Shown here: positions 7,084 to 13,356 of the stretch, in pieces | Numbering within the stretch: position 1 is the stretch's first letter | Layout: the number at the start of each line of letters is the position of its first letter | Source: JAZDGX01 sp043806645 | Lineage (GTDB): Bacteria; Eisenbacteria; RBG-16-71-46; CAIMUX01; WJJG01 | Length of the DNA: 14,955 nucleotides | Direction: 5' to 3' | Assembly (NCBI GenBank): GCA_043806645.1 | Contig: JAZDGX010000207.1 | Span: 1 to 14,955, forward strand | Position numbers and translations under genes: made by a program | The notes under the pieces: model-generated | Database searches by the model: none | The model's input: only the letters and a program-made list of their open reading frames with translations | Told to the model about the DNA's origin: nothing

Positions 7084-8589
7084 ATGTCCTCCGAATCCTC
7101 ATCACCGGAGTCGGTCGCGCGCGCATCGGCTTGCGCCGAAAAGCCCAGGAAGTTCTTTGAGCGGGGCGACTGGTCTCTCAATCTGCGCAGCGCCCACATC
7201 CTGGCTGCGCTCGTGCTCAGCGTGGTGGCCGGGGTCCTGGTCGTGTGGATTCCGGCGGCGCTCGTTTTCGGCGGCCTGGCGGCGGTTCTCGTCACCTGGG
7301 TCATCCTCGCCCGTCCCTATGTGGGCCTGGTGCTCTATACCTGCATGTTCATGCTGCGGCCCGGCGAGGTCTATCCCATCCTCTCCGTTCTCCACGTCGA
7401 ACGCATCGTGGGCATCCTGGCCCTGATCGGCATGTACGTGGAGCAGCACCGCGTCGCGGGCCGGCTGCACATCGACTGGACGCGGCAGACGCGCCTCTTG
7501 ATTGTCTTCATCGGGGCGATCCTGATCTCCGTCCCGCTCGCCTATTGGCGCTCCGCGGCCATGGACGGGTTGATCGACGCCCTCAAACTGCTGGCCTGGT
7601 ACCTGCTGGTGGTCCATCTGGTCGACACGCGGCGCAGGCTGAGGGTCTATCTGAGCCTGCTGCTGGCTCTGACCTGCTACATCGCGTACGACTCCTACAG
7701 CGCCTACCTGAGCGGGTCCTTTCACTACCGCATGGGGATTGAGCGGATGGTGGGGCAGACCAATGCAGGCGGGGACCCGAATGCCCTGGCGGCCACGATG
7801 GCGGCGACCATTCCGCTGCTGCTCCTGTTGAGCTTCTATCGACGCCTGCGCTGGGGACGGATGATCACGGCGGCCGGTCTCGTGCTGATTGTGGTCACGA
7901 TGAGCTTGACGGGCTCCCGTTCCGGCCTGCTTGGTTTTCTGGCCGGGATGGTATTCCTGTGGGTACAAACCCGCCATCGCGTCCTGGCCGGAGCCGCCGG
8001 CGTGGTGCTGATCGGACTCGGGCTGCTGGCGCTGCCCCCCCAGTACCAGAATCGCTATGCGAGCATCGGCAGTGCGGAGCTCGACGGGTCATCCAGCACG
8101 CGGCTGGAACTCTGGGGCAAGGGCCTGCGGATGTTCGCGGATCATCCCCTGGTGGGTGTGGGCATCGGATGCTATGCGATCGCCAACGCGATGGACTATT
8201 CCCCGCCGTCCAATCCCGACTTCATGGTTTCCCACAGCCTCTACATCCAGGTCCCCTCCGAGCTGGGAACCTTCGGGGTCCTGGCCTTCGCCGCTTTCAT
8301 GATCGCGGTCATTCGCTTGAACCGCCGGACCGCCCGCGGTCTGGGTGCGGCCGGCCCCGACTGGGACTTCGAGCGGATCGTTCTGCGTGGAATGCTCGCG
8401 GGAATCTTCGCCTTGTTCGTCACTGGAATCTTCGGCGACAACCTGATGCGCTACACCTGGTATCTCTACGCCGCCGTGGCCGCAGCCATCGCGCGCATTT
8501 ACGCCGACCGGCGGGTGACCCCGGAAGTTCAGGGCTGGTCCGGCCAGGCGATCGGAGCGAGGGTTGGCGGCGGCCCATCCGCGGCATGA
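7084..8589 (+). CDS. O-antigen ligase/polymerase family membrane protein (Wzy/WaaL-type)
   Basis: A 501-residue polytopic inner-membrane protein with roughly a dozen hydrophobic segments (for example 38-56, 58-75, 105-118, 137-153, 186-203, 235-250, 260-275, 281-295, 299-318, 392-411, 433-450, 457-472). The PF04932-type signature is present: TGSRSGLLGF (276-285), a large periplasmic loop with R340...W344, HPLVGVGIGCYAI (354-366) and SHSLYIQVPSELG (383-395), whose His is the conserved loop residue. Such proteins either polymerise lipid-linked repeat units or ligate glycans to lipid A or protein; the sequence does not distinguish the two. The ATG at 7084 is preferred over the two TTG codons at 7075/7078, with a weak AGG 9 bases upstream. 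The last 61 bases overlap, tail to tail, the end of the deacetylase gene on the other strand. Confidence 0.88.
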   Translation: MSSESSSPESVARASACAEKPRKFFERGDWSLNLRSAHILAALVLSVVAGVLVVWIPAALVFGGLAAVLVTWVILARPYVGLVLYTCMFMLRPGEVYPILSVLHVERIVGILALIGMYVEQHRVAGRLHIDWTRQTRLLIVFIGAILISVPLAYWRSAAMDGLIDALKLLAWYLLVVHLVDTRRRLRVYLSLLLALTCYIAYDSYSAYLSGSFHYRMGIERMVGQTNAGGDPNALAATMAATIPLLLLLSFYRRLRWGRMITAAGLVLIVVTMSLTGSRSGLLGFLAGMVFLWVQTRHRVLAGAAGVVLIGLGLLALPPQYQNRYASIGSAELDGSSSTRLELWGKGLRMFADHPLVGVGIGCYAIANAMDYSPPSNPDFMVSHSLYIQVPSELGTFGVLAFAAFMIAVIRLNRRTARGLGAAGPDWDFERIVLRGMLAGIFALFVTGIFGDNLMRYTWYLYAAVAAAIARIYADRRVTPEVQGWSGQAIGARVGGGPSAA

Positions 8590-9518
8590 GGCAGATCCGC
8601 TGTGTCGAGTCGCGGGATGCGCAGCGCATCCTCGCGCCCGATCGCGGCGATGCGCGCCTCGATCGTGAATCCCGCGCTGAAGCCCTCCTCGCGGGCGACC
8701 TCCAGCGTCGTGTCGTTGAACCCGCCGAAGGGATAGCCGACGATCCATTCGTTTCGGCCGTAGCCCAACTCCGCCAGCATCTCGCGGCTGCCGCGCAATT
8801 CGTCCCGCTGTTCCTCGCGATCGAGCGAGTCCAGCCAGCGATGGCTCACCCCGTGGGCCCCGAAGTACATCCCGGCGCGCCGCATCGTCTTCACCTGATC
8901 GGGCGAGAGGTAGAGTTCCTCGGCGAAGGCGGCCTCGTCGGTTGTGACGAAGCGGCGGAAGAGCTCATCGGCGATGCGCGCGCGGGCAGCCTCGGGCAGG
9001 CCGCGCTGGAGGAGACGCTTGACGAAGATCGTCTCGGCGTCGTCGAACCGCGAAGCGTGCGCGTAGGTCGCCAGGTAGTGCTCGCCGGAGTCAAGACCGT
9101 ACTCCTCGCGCAGCCAATCGATGCGTTGCAGGCAGTAGGCGGCGAGCGTTCCGGCCCCGTCGCATGCCGCCAGCGCGAAGTGGATCTTGTTGACATCGAG
9201 GACTGCGCGGTCACGGACGCTCCGCAAGGGTGGGAAGAAGCAGCCCTGGATGCCGCGTTCGTCGAGGATCGGGAACACGTAGCGAAAATGATCGCTGTAG
9301 CCGTCGTCGAACGTGAGGAGTGCGGCCAGGGGTGGGAAGTCGCGCGTCTCTCCCCGCAGCGCCGCCAGCACATCTTCTACGCGGACGAACCGCGCGTGCC
9401 GCCCGAGATAATCGATCTGGCCGCGGAACTTCTCGACCGTCAGTCCCTTGATGGCAGGGAAGCGCGACCGTTCGAGGTCGCGGACGTAGTGATACATGAC
9501 TACGATGAGGCGGCTCAT
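8529..9518 (-). CDS. Polysaccharide deacetylase (NodB/CE4 family)
   Basis: A 329-residue carbohydrate esterase 4 domain protein predicted to remove N- or O-acetyl groups from a glycan or sugar intermediate. Visible motifs are VVMYHYV at the N-terminus, the catalytic-base/metal motif TFDDGYSDH (69-77), the metal-binding HGVSH (H222 and H226) and GYPFGGFND (261-269) in place of RxPxG. Between FFPP (94-97) and motif 2 there is an insertion of about 120 residues that includes the element NKIHFAL, making it longer than a minimal NodB domain. No signal peptide is seen, so it appears cytoplasmic. The start at 9518 was chosen for the MSRLIVVMYHYV opening and a GAGGG upstream; the frame continues to 9998 only as an antisense-like reading through the SDR gene. 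It is the last gene of the leftward operon, 14 bases after the SDR stop. Confidence 0.88.
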   Translation of the reverse strand: MSRLIVVMYHYVRDLERSRFPAIKGLTVEKFRGQIDYLGRHARFVRVEDVLAALRGETRDFPPLAALLTFDDGYSDHFRYVFPILDERGIQGCFFPPLRSVRDRAVLDVNKIHFALAACDGAGTLAAYCLQRIDWLREEYGLDSGEHYLATYAHASRFDDAETIFVKRLLQRGLPEAARARIADELFRRFVTTDEAAFAEELYLSPDQVKTMRRAGMYFGAHGVSHRWLDSLDREEQRDELRGSREMLAELGYGRNEWIVGYPFGGFNDTTLEVAREEGFSAGFTIEARIAAIGREDALRIPRLDTADLPHAADGPPPTLAPIAWPDQP

Positions 9519-9532
9519 CCTTGCACCCTCGC

Positions 9533-10357
9533 TCACCAGGCCGTCAGTCCCCCGTCCACGATCAACGTCTGCCCCGTGACGTAGCTCGAGGCATCCGAGG
9601 CGAGGAAGATCAGCGCGCCCACCATTTCGTCGGCATGGGCCATGCGCCCCATGGGCACGCGCGCCGAGTACCGCTCCTTGAACGTGTCGTTCTGCCCGCT
9701 CTCCACGCCCCCGGGGACCAGCGCGTTCACCCGGATCCCCGCGTCGGCCCAGTACGCGGCCAGATAGCGCGTGAGCCCGACGACCCCGGCCTTGGAAGCG
9801 CTGTAGACGGGCGGATTGCTGATCTGGCGTCCCAGGTAGTGGGACCCCTCGTAGATCCGCTTGTCGGAAGCGACGATGCCGTAGATCGACGCGGTCTGGA
9901 TGATGCTGCCGCCGCTGCGTTGCTGCTTCATCTGCGCGCCGACGTTCTTGGCGACGAGGAACAAGCCGTCCAGGTTGACCGCCATCACCTTGCGCCATTC
10001 CTCCAGCGAGTATTCCTCGACGGGGGCGAAGAAGGCGGCCAGGTCCGTGGACTTGGAGGCGGCGTTGTTGTGGAGGACCTGAATGCCCCCGAAGCGCTCG
10101 ACTGTACGCGCGACCAGCTCGCGGACCGACTCTTCGTTGCTGACGTCGCAGACGACACTCAGGGTGCGCCCGCTGTGCTCGCGCTCCAGGTCGGCAGCGA
10201 GCTCGCGGAGATCATCGGCGCGCAGGTCGGCGAGGACGACGTTGGCCCCGAATTCGGCGAGCCCGCGGCAGAAGCGCCGTCCCAGGATGCCCGCCGCGCC
10301 GGTGACGATCGCGGTCCTGCCGGTGAGATCGAAGAGCTCCTTATAGCGCGAGTTCAT
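9533..10357 (-). CDS. Short-chain dehydrogenase, PtmA/FlmA-like
   Basis: A 274-residue SDR oxidoreductase. The dinucleotide-binding loop is TGAAGILG (19-26), which has the TGxxGxxG spacing seen in flagellin-modification PtmA/FlmA-type SDRs rather than classical TGxxxGxG. NNAA is at 97-100, the active-site N128, S157 and Y185-SAS-K189 are all present, and the C-terminus YVTGQTLIVDGG is typical. It is predicted to oxidise or reduce a sugar or sugar-phosphate with NAD(P). Its first 17 bases overlap the end of the Gfo/Idh gene, so the two are translationally coupled; GGAGGG lies about 10 bases upstream of the ATG. In Campylobacter, PtmA works with PtmF (Gfo/Idh) on the amino-sugar supply for legionaminic acid. 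That parallel is an inference from motif and pairing, not proof. Confidence 0.85.
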   Translation of the reverse strand: MNSRYKELFDLTGRTAIVTGAAGILGRRFCRGLAEFGANVVLADLRADDLRELAADLEREHSGRTLSVVCDVSNEESVRELVARTVERFGGIQVLHNNAASKSTDLAAFFAPVEEYSLEEWRKVMAVNLDGLFLVAKNVGAQMKQQRSGGSIIQTASIYGIVASDKRIYEGSHYLGRQISNPPVYSASKAGVVGLTRYLAAYWADAGIRVNALVPGGVESGQNDTFKERYSARVPMGRMAHADEMVGALIFLASDASSYVTGQTLIVDGGLTAW

Positions 10358-11267
10358 CGAGAGCCACCCTCCTGTGTTCCTGCATGGCGCGCCGTCCCGC
10401 GATGAGCACGCGCATCACGTCGAGCGTCCGCTCCGGCGGAATCTGCGGCTGCCCGGTGCGCACCATCTCGGAAAAGTGCCACAGCAGCCGGCGGAACATG
10501 CTGAAGTTGTCCTCGATTTCATGCGTGGAAATCCGTTCGCTGCCGACCAGATCGACGCGGAAGATCTTGGGCACTTTCCCCAGCGCATCCACGAGCACCG
10601 GCGTTCCGTCGTCCATCTCGATCGCCACCGAGGCGTGCGCCGCCGCGTGGGCGGTGACGGCGACCGGCCGTCCCGGCAGGAGCCCCAGGATCGCCTCCAC
10701 GATGTGCACGCCGTAGCGCTCCCAGTCGAGCACCACCGTGCCGCGCACGAGCGCGAGCTTGCCGTAGGGGGAGAGGTCCGCGCGCGGCTCGTCCAACTCC
10801 TTGGCGAAGCGCAGGCCCGAGGCCGACATCAGCCGGCCCTGCTCGAGATAGGGCCGCAGGCGGCTCAGATCGTCGGCCGACAGCGACAGCGGCTTGTCGA
10901 GCATGACCGGCAGCCCCGCCTCCAGGAAGGGACGCGCGTAGGTCCAGTGATTCTCATGATCGTCGCGGGCGATGATCACGGCCGCGACCTGGCCGATCAG
11001 CTCCTGTGGATCGTCCACCCGGTGGGGAATGCGGCAGGCGGCGCAAAGCCGGTCAGTGGCCGCCGGGTCCTGGCTCCAGGCGTGGGTCACGCGCAGCGCC
11101 CCGATGCCGAATTCAGAGGGATCGCGCCGGCGCACGTACTGGTGGATGCCGGCCCAGCCCGAGGCGGCGAGGGCGGCATCGTCGTAGCCGTTGACGATCG
11201 CCGAGAAGGAGAAGGGGTGTCCGTTGCCTTCGGTGAAGCCGAGGATTGCGACCGAGGTCTCGTTCAA
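10341..11267 (-). CDS. Gfo/Idh/MocA-family oxidoreductase, PtmF-like
   Basis: A 308-residue NAD(P)-dependent sugar oxidoreductase. The N-terminal Rossmann region reads AILGFTEGNGHPFSFSAIVNGYDD, a distinctive GNGHP(Y/F)S version known in flagellin/nonulosonic-acid loci. It is followed by AVIIARDDHENHW (96-108), where the nicotinamide side lies, and the catalytic DKPL (124-127), a variant of EKP. The C-terminal alpha/beta domain carries the WERYGVHIVEAILGL segment with the expected active-site H. The TTG at 11267 was chosen: its bases overlap the stop of the upstream SDR as TTGA, and GGAGGG lies 7 bases upstream. A longer open frame to 11312 lacks a better start. The 17-base overlap with the next SDR gene implies the two act together. 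The substrate is unknown. Confidence 0.83.
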   Translation of the reverse strand: MNETSVAILGFTEGNGHPFSFSAIVNGYDDAALAASGWAGIHQYVRRRDPSEFGIGALRVTHAWSQDPAATDRLCAACRIPHRVDDPQELIGQVAAVIIARDDHENHWTYARPFLEAGLPVMLDKPLSLSADDLSRLRPYLEQGRLMSASGLRFAKELDEPRADLSPYGKLALVRGTVVLDWERYGVHIVEAILGLLPGRPVAVTAHAAAHASVAIEMDDGTPVLVDALGKVPKIFRVDLVGSERISTHEIEDNFSMFRRLLWHFSEMVRTGQPQIPPERTLDVMRVLIAGRRAMQEHRRVALDELAL

Positions 11268-11992
11268 GGGAGGACCCTCCGGATGCCCGCGTCCGCCTTG
11301 CCTTCGAGCCAATGCACGCCCGCCAGATCGGGAAAGAGGGGGATCTCATAGCCCAGCCAGAAGAATCGTCCGGTGGGGCCGTTGGCCGGGAGATCGAGCA
11401 GGTAGTCCACGGTCGGATGGCAGACGGACGGGTCCATCGGCGCGTCGGGCGCCATGTTCGAGCGCACCGGGCCCGGGCTCATCAGGTTGATGCGAATGTT
11501 GCAGTTCTGATGTTCCCGCGCCATCGTCACGGTCAGCGCGTTCAGCGCGCCCTTCGAGGCGGAGTAGGCGCTGTAGCCGGGGAAGCAGTTGAGCGGGGCG
11601 CCCGAGGTGATGTTGATGATCCGTCCGAAATCCCGTTCCCGCATTCCCGGCAGGACCGCCCGCGTGATGAGCCAGGGCGCGATGGCGTTGACCTGCATGA
11701 ATTCGTGCAGCCGCGCTTCGGTGAGGTCGGCGGTCTCGGCGCGGGCGTTCATGCCGGCGTTGTTGATCAGGTGCGACACCGGTTCGTAGCGCGCGAGCAG
11801 CCGTGTGATGATCTCCGGCAAGCGGGCTGCGTCCGCGAGATCGACCTGCTCGCAGGTCACCGCGTCGTTGCCCGCGAAAAGCCGGCGGCACTTTTCGATG
11901 TCCCGTGCCAGGGCGAGCACCGGCATGCGTTGAGAGACGTGTCGCGCCACGGAAAGGCCGACGCCACTGGTTGTGCCCGTGATCAGCAGCAT
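11264..11992 (-). CDS. Classical short-chain dehydrogenase/reductase
   Basis: A 242-residue SDR with the classical TGTTSGVG cofactor loop (5-12), NNAG (77-80), catalytic S130 and Y143-SAS-K147. It is a cytoplasmic NAD(P)-dependent oxidoreductase, probably acting on a sugar or nucleotide-sugar intermediate. The ATG at 11992 is preferred over the in-frame ATG at 11998 because AGAGG (from the upstream stop TAG) is 8 bases before the former and only 2 before the latter. The C-terminal part ends PLFPDLAGVHWLEGKADAGIRRVLP and lacks the usual VDGG strand, so it is somewhat divergent. It is the second gene of the operon, 11 bases after the epimerase gene and overlapping the Gfo/Idh gene by four bases (TTGA). 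Confidence 0.85.
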   Translation of the reverse strand: MLLITGTTSGVGLSVARHVSQRMPVLALARDIEKCRRLFAGNDAVTCEQVDLADAARLPEIITRLLARYEPVSHLINNAGMNARAETADLTEARLHEFMQVNAIAPWLITRAVLPGMRERDFGRIINITSGAPLNCFPGYSAYSASKGALNALTVTMAREHQNCNIRINLMSPGPVRSNMAPDAPMDPSVCHPTVDYLLDLPANGPTGRFFWLGYEIPLFPDLAGVHWLEGKADAGIRRVLP

Positions 11993-12003
11993 GCCCATGT
12001 CCT

Positions 12004-12984
12004 CTACTCGGTATTGCCGTAGCGCGGCGAGTCCGGCTCGGAGATGACACCGGATGCCAGCGCGGCCTGGATCTCGCGGATGCCGTCGGGCACGCGCTTG
12101 GCGATCGCGAACCCGAGTTCATCACGGACCTTCGAAAAATCGACCCGGTAGTCGCGGGGGTCCTCGCTCTTCTCGACGTATTCGATCCGCGCGGAGGGCA
12201 GGAGATCGCGCAGCAGCCCGGCGATCATCTCCTTCTGGTAGTTTTCCCCAGTGTCGCCGACGCCGAAGACATTCTGGCGCACGCGCCCCGGCTCGCTCTC
12301 CAGCACCAGGCGGCAGGCGCGCGCCAGATCCTCGACGTGGCAGTAGGGCCGCCAGAACTGCCGGCCATAGACCTTCAGCACGCGGCCCAGGGCCACCTCG
12401 CGCGTGAACTCGTTGACCGTCAGATCGAAACGCGGGCGCGGGGAAAGGCCGTAGGCGGTGGCGAAGCGCAGCGCCGTCGGCACGAAATCCGGACGGATGG
12501 AGGCTTCCAGAAGGTGGCGCTCGAAGCGCACCTTCAATTCCGCGTACAGGGACACCGGTTTGAGCGGCGAATGTTCGTTGACCAGATCGCCGCGCTCGTT
12601 GCGGCCGTAGTTGCTGCAGGTCGAAGCGAAGACGAAGCGCCCGATCCGCGGCGTCGCCTGGCAGCGGTCGAAGAGCGCCTTGGCCGCATCCCAGTTGATG
12701 GCCCGCGCCAAATCCGGCTGCCGGGCGCAGGCCGGGTCCCCGACGATGGCGGCCAGATGGATCACGGCGTCGATGCCGTCGAGACATGTGCCGACCGCCC
12801 CCTGGTCGCGGAGATCCGCGCGGCAGAAGCTGAAGCGCGGATGGCCGAAGACGCCCAGGAGCGACTCCCCGCCGAAGAAGAGCGCATCGAGCGCGCGCAC
12901 GCGATAGCCTGCTTCGAGCAGTTGTCGTACTAGGACCGAGCCGATGTATCCGGCGGCTCCCGTCACAAGCACATGCGAATCCAT
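12004..12984 (-). CDS. NAD-dependent epimerase/dehydratase (extended SDR)
   Basis: A 326-residue nucleotide-sugar-type extended SDR. It shows TGAAGYIGS (8-16), IHLAAIVGDP (75-84), the active-site STCSNYG (121-127) and Y147-AEL-K151, then PTALRFATAYGLSPRPRFDLTVNEFT and the RPYCHVEDLARA element (212-223) common to UDP/dTDP-sugar epimerases. It should epimerise, dehydrate or oxidise a nucleotide sugar, providing an early intermediate for the pathway; the exact reaction cannot be read. It is the first gene of the five-gene leftward operon. The ATG at 12984 has GAGGAG 11 bases upstream; the open frame up to 13080 is low-complexity and crosses the direct repeats, so it is not used as the N-terminus. 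Confidence 0.87.
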   Translation of the reverse strand: MDSHVLVTGAAGYIGSVLVRQLLEAGYRVRALDALFFGGESLLGVFGHPRFSFCRADLRDQGAVGTCLDGIDAVIHLAAIVGDPACARQPDLARAINWDAAKALFDRCQATPRIGRFVFASTCSNYGRNERGDLVNEHSPLKPVSLYAELKVRFERHLLEASIRPDFVPTALRFATAYGLSPRPRFDLTVNEFTREVALGRVLKVYGRQFWRPYCHVEDLARACRLVLESEPGRVRQNVFGVGDTGENYQKEMIAGLLRDLLPSARIEYVEKSEDPRDYRVDFSKVRDELGFAIAKRVPDGIREIQAALASGVISEPDSPRYGNTE

Positions 12985-13027
12985 GGTTCCAGTGACTCCT
13001 CTGCCTTCGGGTCCGAACGAGCCCCGC

Positions 13028-13065
13028 GCGAGCGCCGAGCGAGAGCAGGGCGAGCGCTGAGCGAG
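13028..13065. repeat. 16-bp direct repeat, two copies at 22-bp period
   Basis: GCGAGCGCCGAGCGAG (13028-13043) and GCGAGCGCTGAGCGAG (13050-13065) differ at one base and are separated by six bases, giving a 22-bp period (about two helical turns). They lie in the leader of the epimerase gene, starting at the position where the candidate promoter would begin transcription. Two same-face sites could be an operator; simple sequence drift of a GC-rich repeat is the alternative. Confidence 0.6.
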
Positions 13066-13070
13066 GGGGC

Positions 13071-13100
13071 AGCATAGCACAACGGCCGCGCTCCAGTCAT
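13071..13100 (-). promoter_or_regulatory. Candidate sigma-70-type promoter for the epimerase operon
   Basis: Reading the minus strand, ATGACT (13100-13095, four of six matches to the -35 consensus) is followed after 18 bases by TATGCT (13076-13071, four of six matches to the -10). Transcription would start near 13064, about 80 bases before the ATG at 12984. The match is moderate, but the position is right for the five-gene operon. Confidence 0.35.
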
Positions 13101-13103
13101 GGC

Positions 13104-13181
13104 GCGTTGGGAGCTGGCGTTGGGAGCTGGCGTTGGGAGCTGGCGCTGGGAGCTGGCGCTGGGAACTGGCGCTGGGAGCTG
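13104..13181. repeat. 13-bp minisatellite, six tandem units
   Basis: There are six head-to-tail 13-bp units. Units 1-3 (13104-13142) are GCGTTGGGAGCTG, units 4 and 6 are GCGCTGGGAGCTG, and unit 5 is GCGCTGGGAACTG; a partial GCG follows. The grouping of identical variants suggests recent duplication by slippage or recombination. The array starts four bases behind the candidate -35 of the epimerase promoter and lies 175 bases upstream of the DUF4910 start. It is not in a gene I accept, and a 13-base unit would shift frame at every copy change. Confidence 0.9.
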
Positions 13182-13210
13182 GCGGCCGGCCTGCCGCGAT
13201 CCGCTCCGGG

Positions 13211-13248
13211 CGCCGCTATCGCGCGGGCGAAGCCGGCTTCTCGCGGCG
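13211..13248. promoter_or_regulatory. Nested palindrome upstream of the DUF4910 gene
   Basis: A perfect 12-bp palindrome GAAGCCGGCTTC (13229-13240) is nested inside a perfect 6-bp inverted pair, CGCCGC (13211-13216) and GCGGCG (13243-13248). It lies about 110 bases before the start at 13357, a reasonable operator position. In DNA this rich in G+C some palindromes are expected by chance, so the regulatory role is a guess. Confidence 0.3.
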
Positions 13249-13356
13249 GTTGACCCCGTACGGCCTCCACCCGCGGGACTTGATTTCGGCGTCGGCCGTC
13301 GTCAGTCTAGCAGAGGTCCGGGTGCCGGGCGTCGGTCAACCCAGGGGTGGTGCCGC

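Larger units (their letters stand above)
12985..13356. other. Divergent intergenic region between the sugar operon and the DUF4910 gene
   Basis: This 372-base non-coding gap separates the leftward epimerase operon from the rightward aminopeptidase-like gene. From left to right it holds a 16-bp direct repeat, a candidate minus-strand promoter, a six-unit 13-bp minisatellite and a nested palindrome. Each has its own entry. A TTGATT at 13280-13285 is a possible -35 for the rightward gene, but no good -10 follows at proper spacing. Confidence 0.6.

Noticed and set aside
7084..8589. Assignment of the ligase to an exosortase-associated O-glycosylation ligase
   Set aside because: The sequence has the general O-antigen ligase signature but not the features I associate with the exosortase A group, and no exosortase or PEP-CTERM protein is in the window.
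7959..9584. 541-codon plus-strand open frame
   Set aside because: It runs through the end of the ligase gene in another frame and antisense to the deacetylase gene. Composition is Arg/Pro/Gly-rich, as expected of a GC-rich shadow frame.
10374..11351. 325-codon plus-strand open frame
   Set aside because: It is antisense to the Gfo/Idh gene and rich in Arg, His and Gly with no motif.
12985..13080. Upstream extension of the epimerase frame
   Set aside because: The extension crosses the direct repeats and would start before the candidate promoter's leader. The Rossmann domain starts immediately after the ATG at 12984.
13099..13356. N-terminal extension of the DUF4910 protein
   Set aside because: It would translate the 13-bp minisatellite into Trp/Gly/Ala repeats, and the family domain starts at the ATG at 13357 with a suitable upstream AGGGG.
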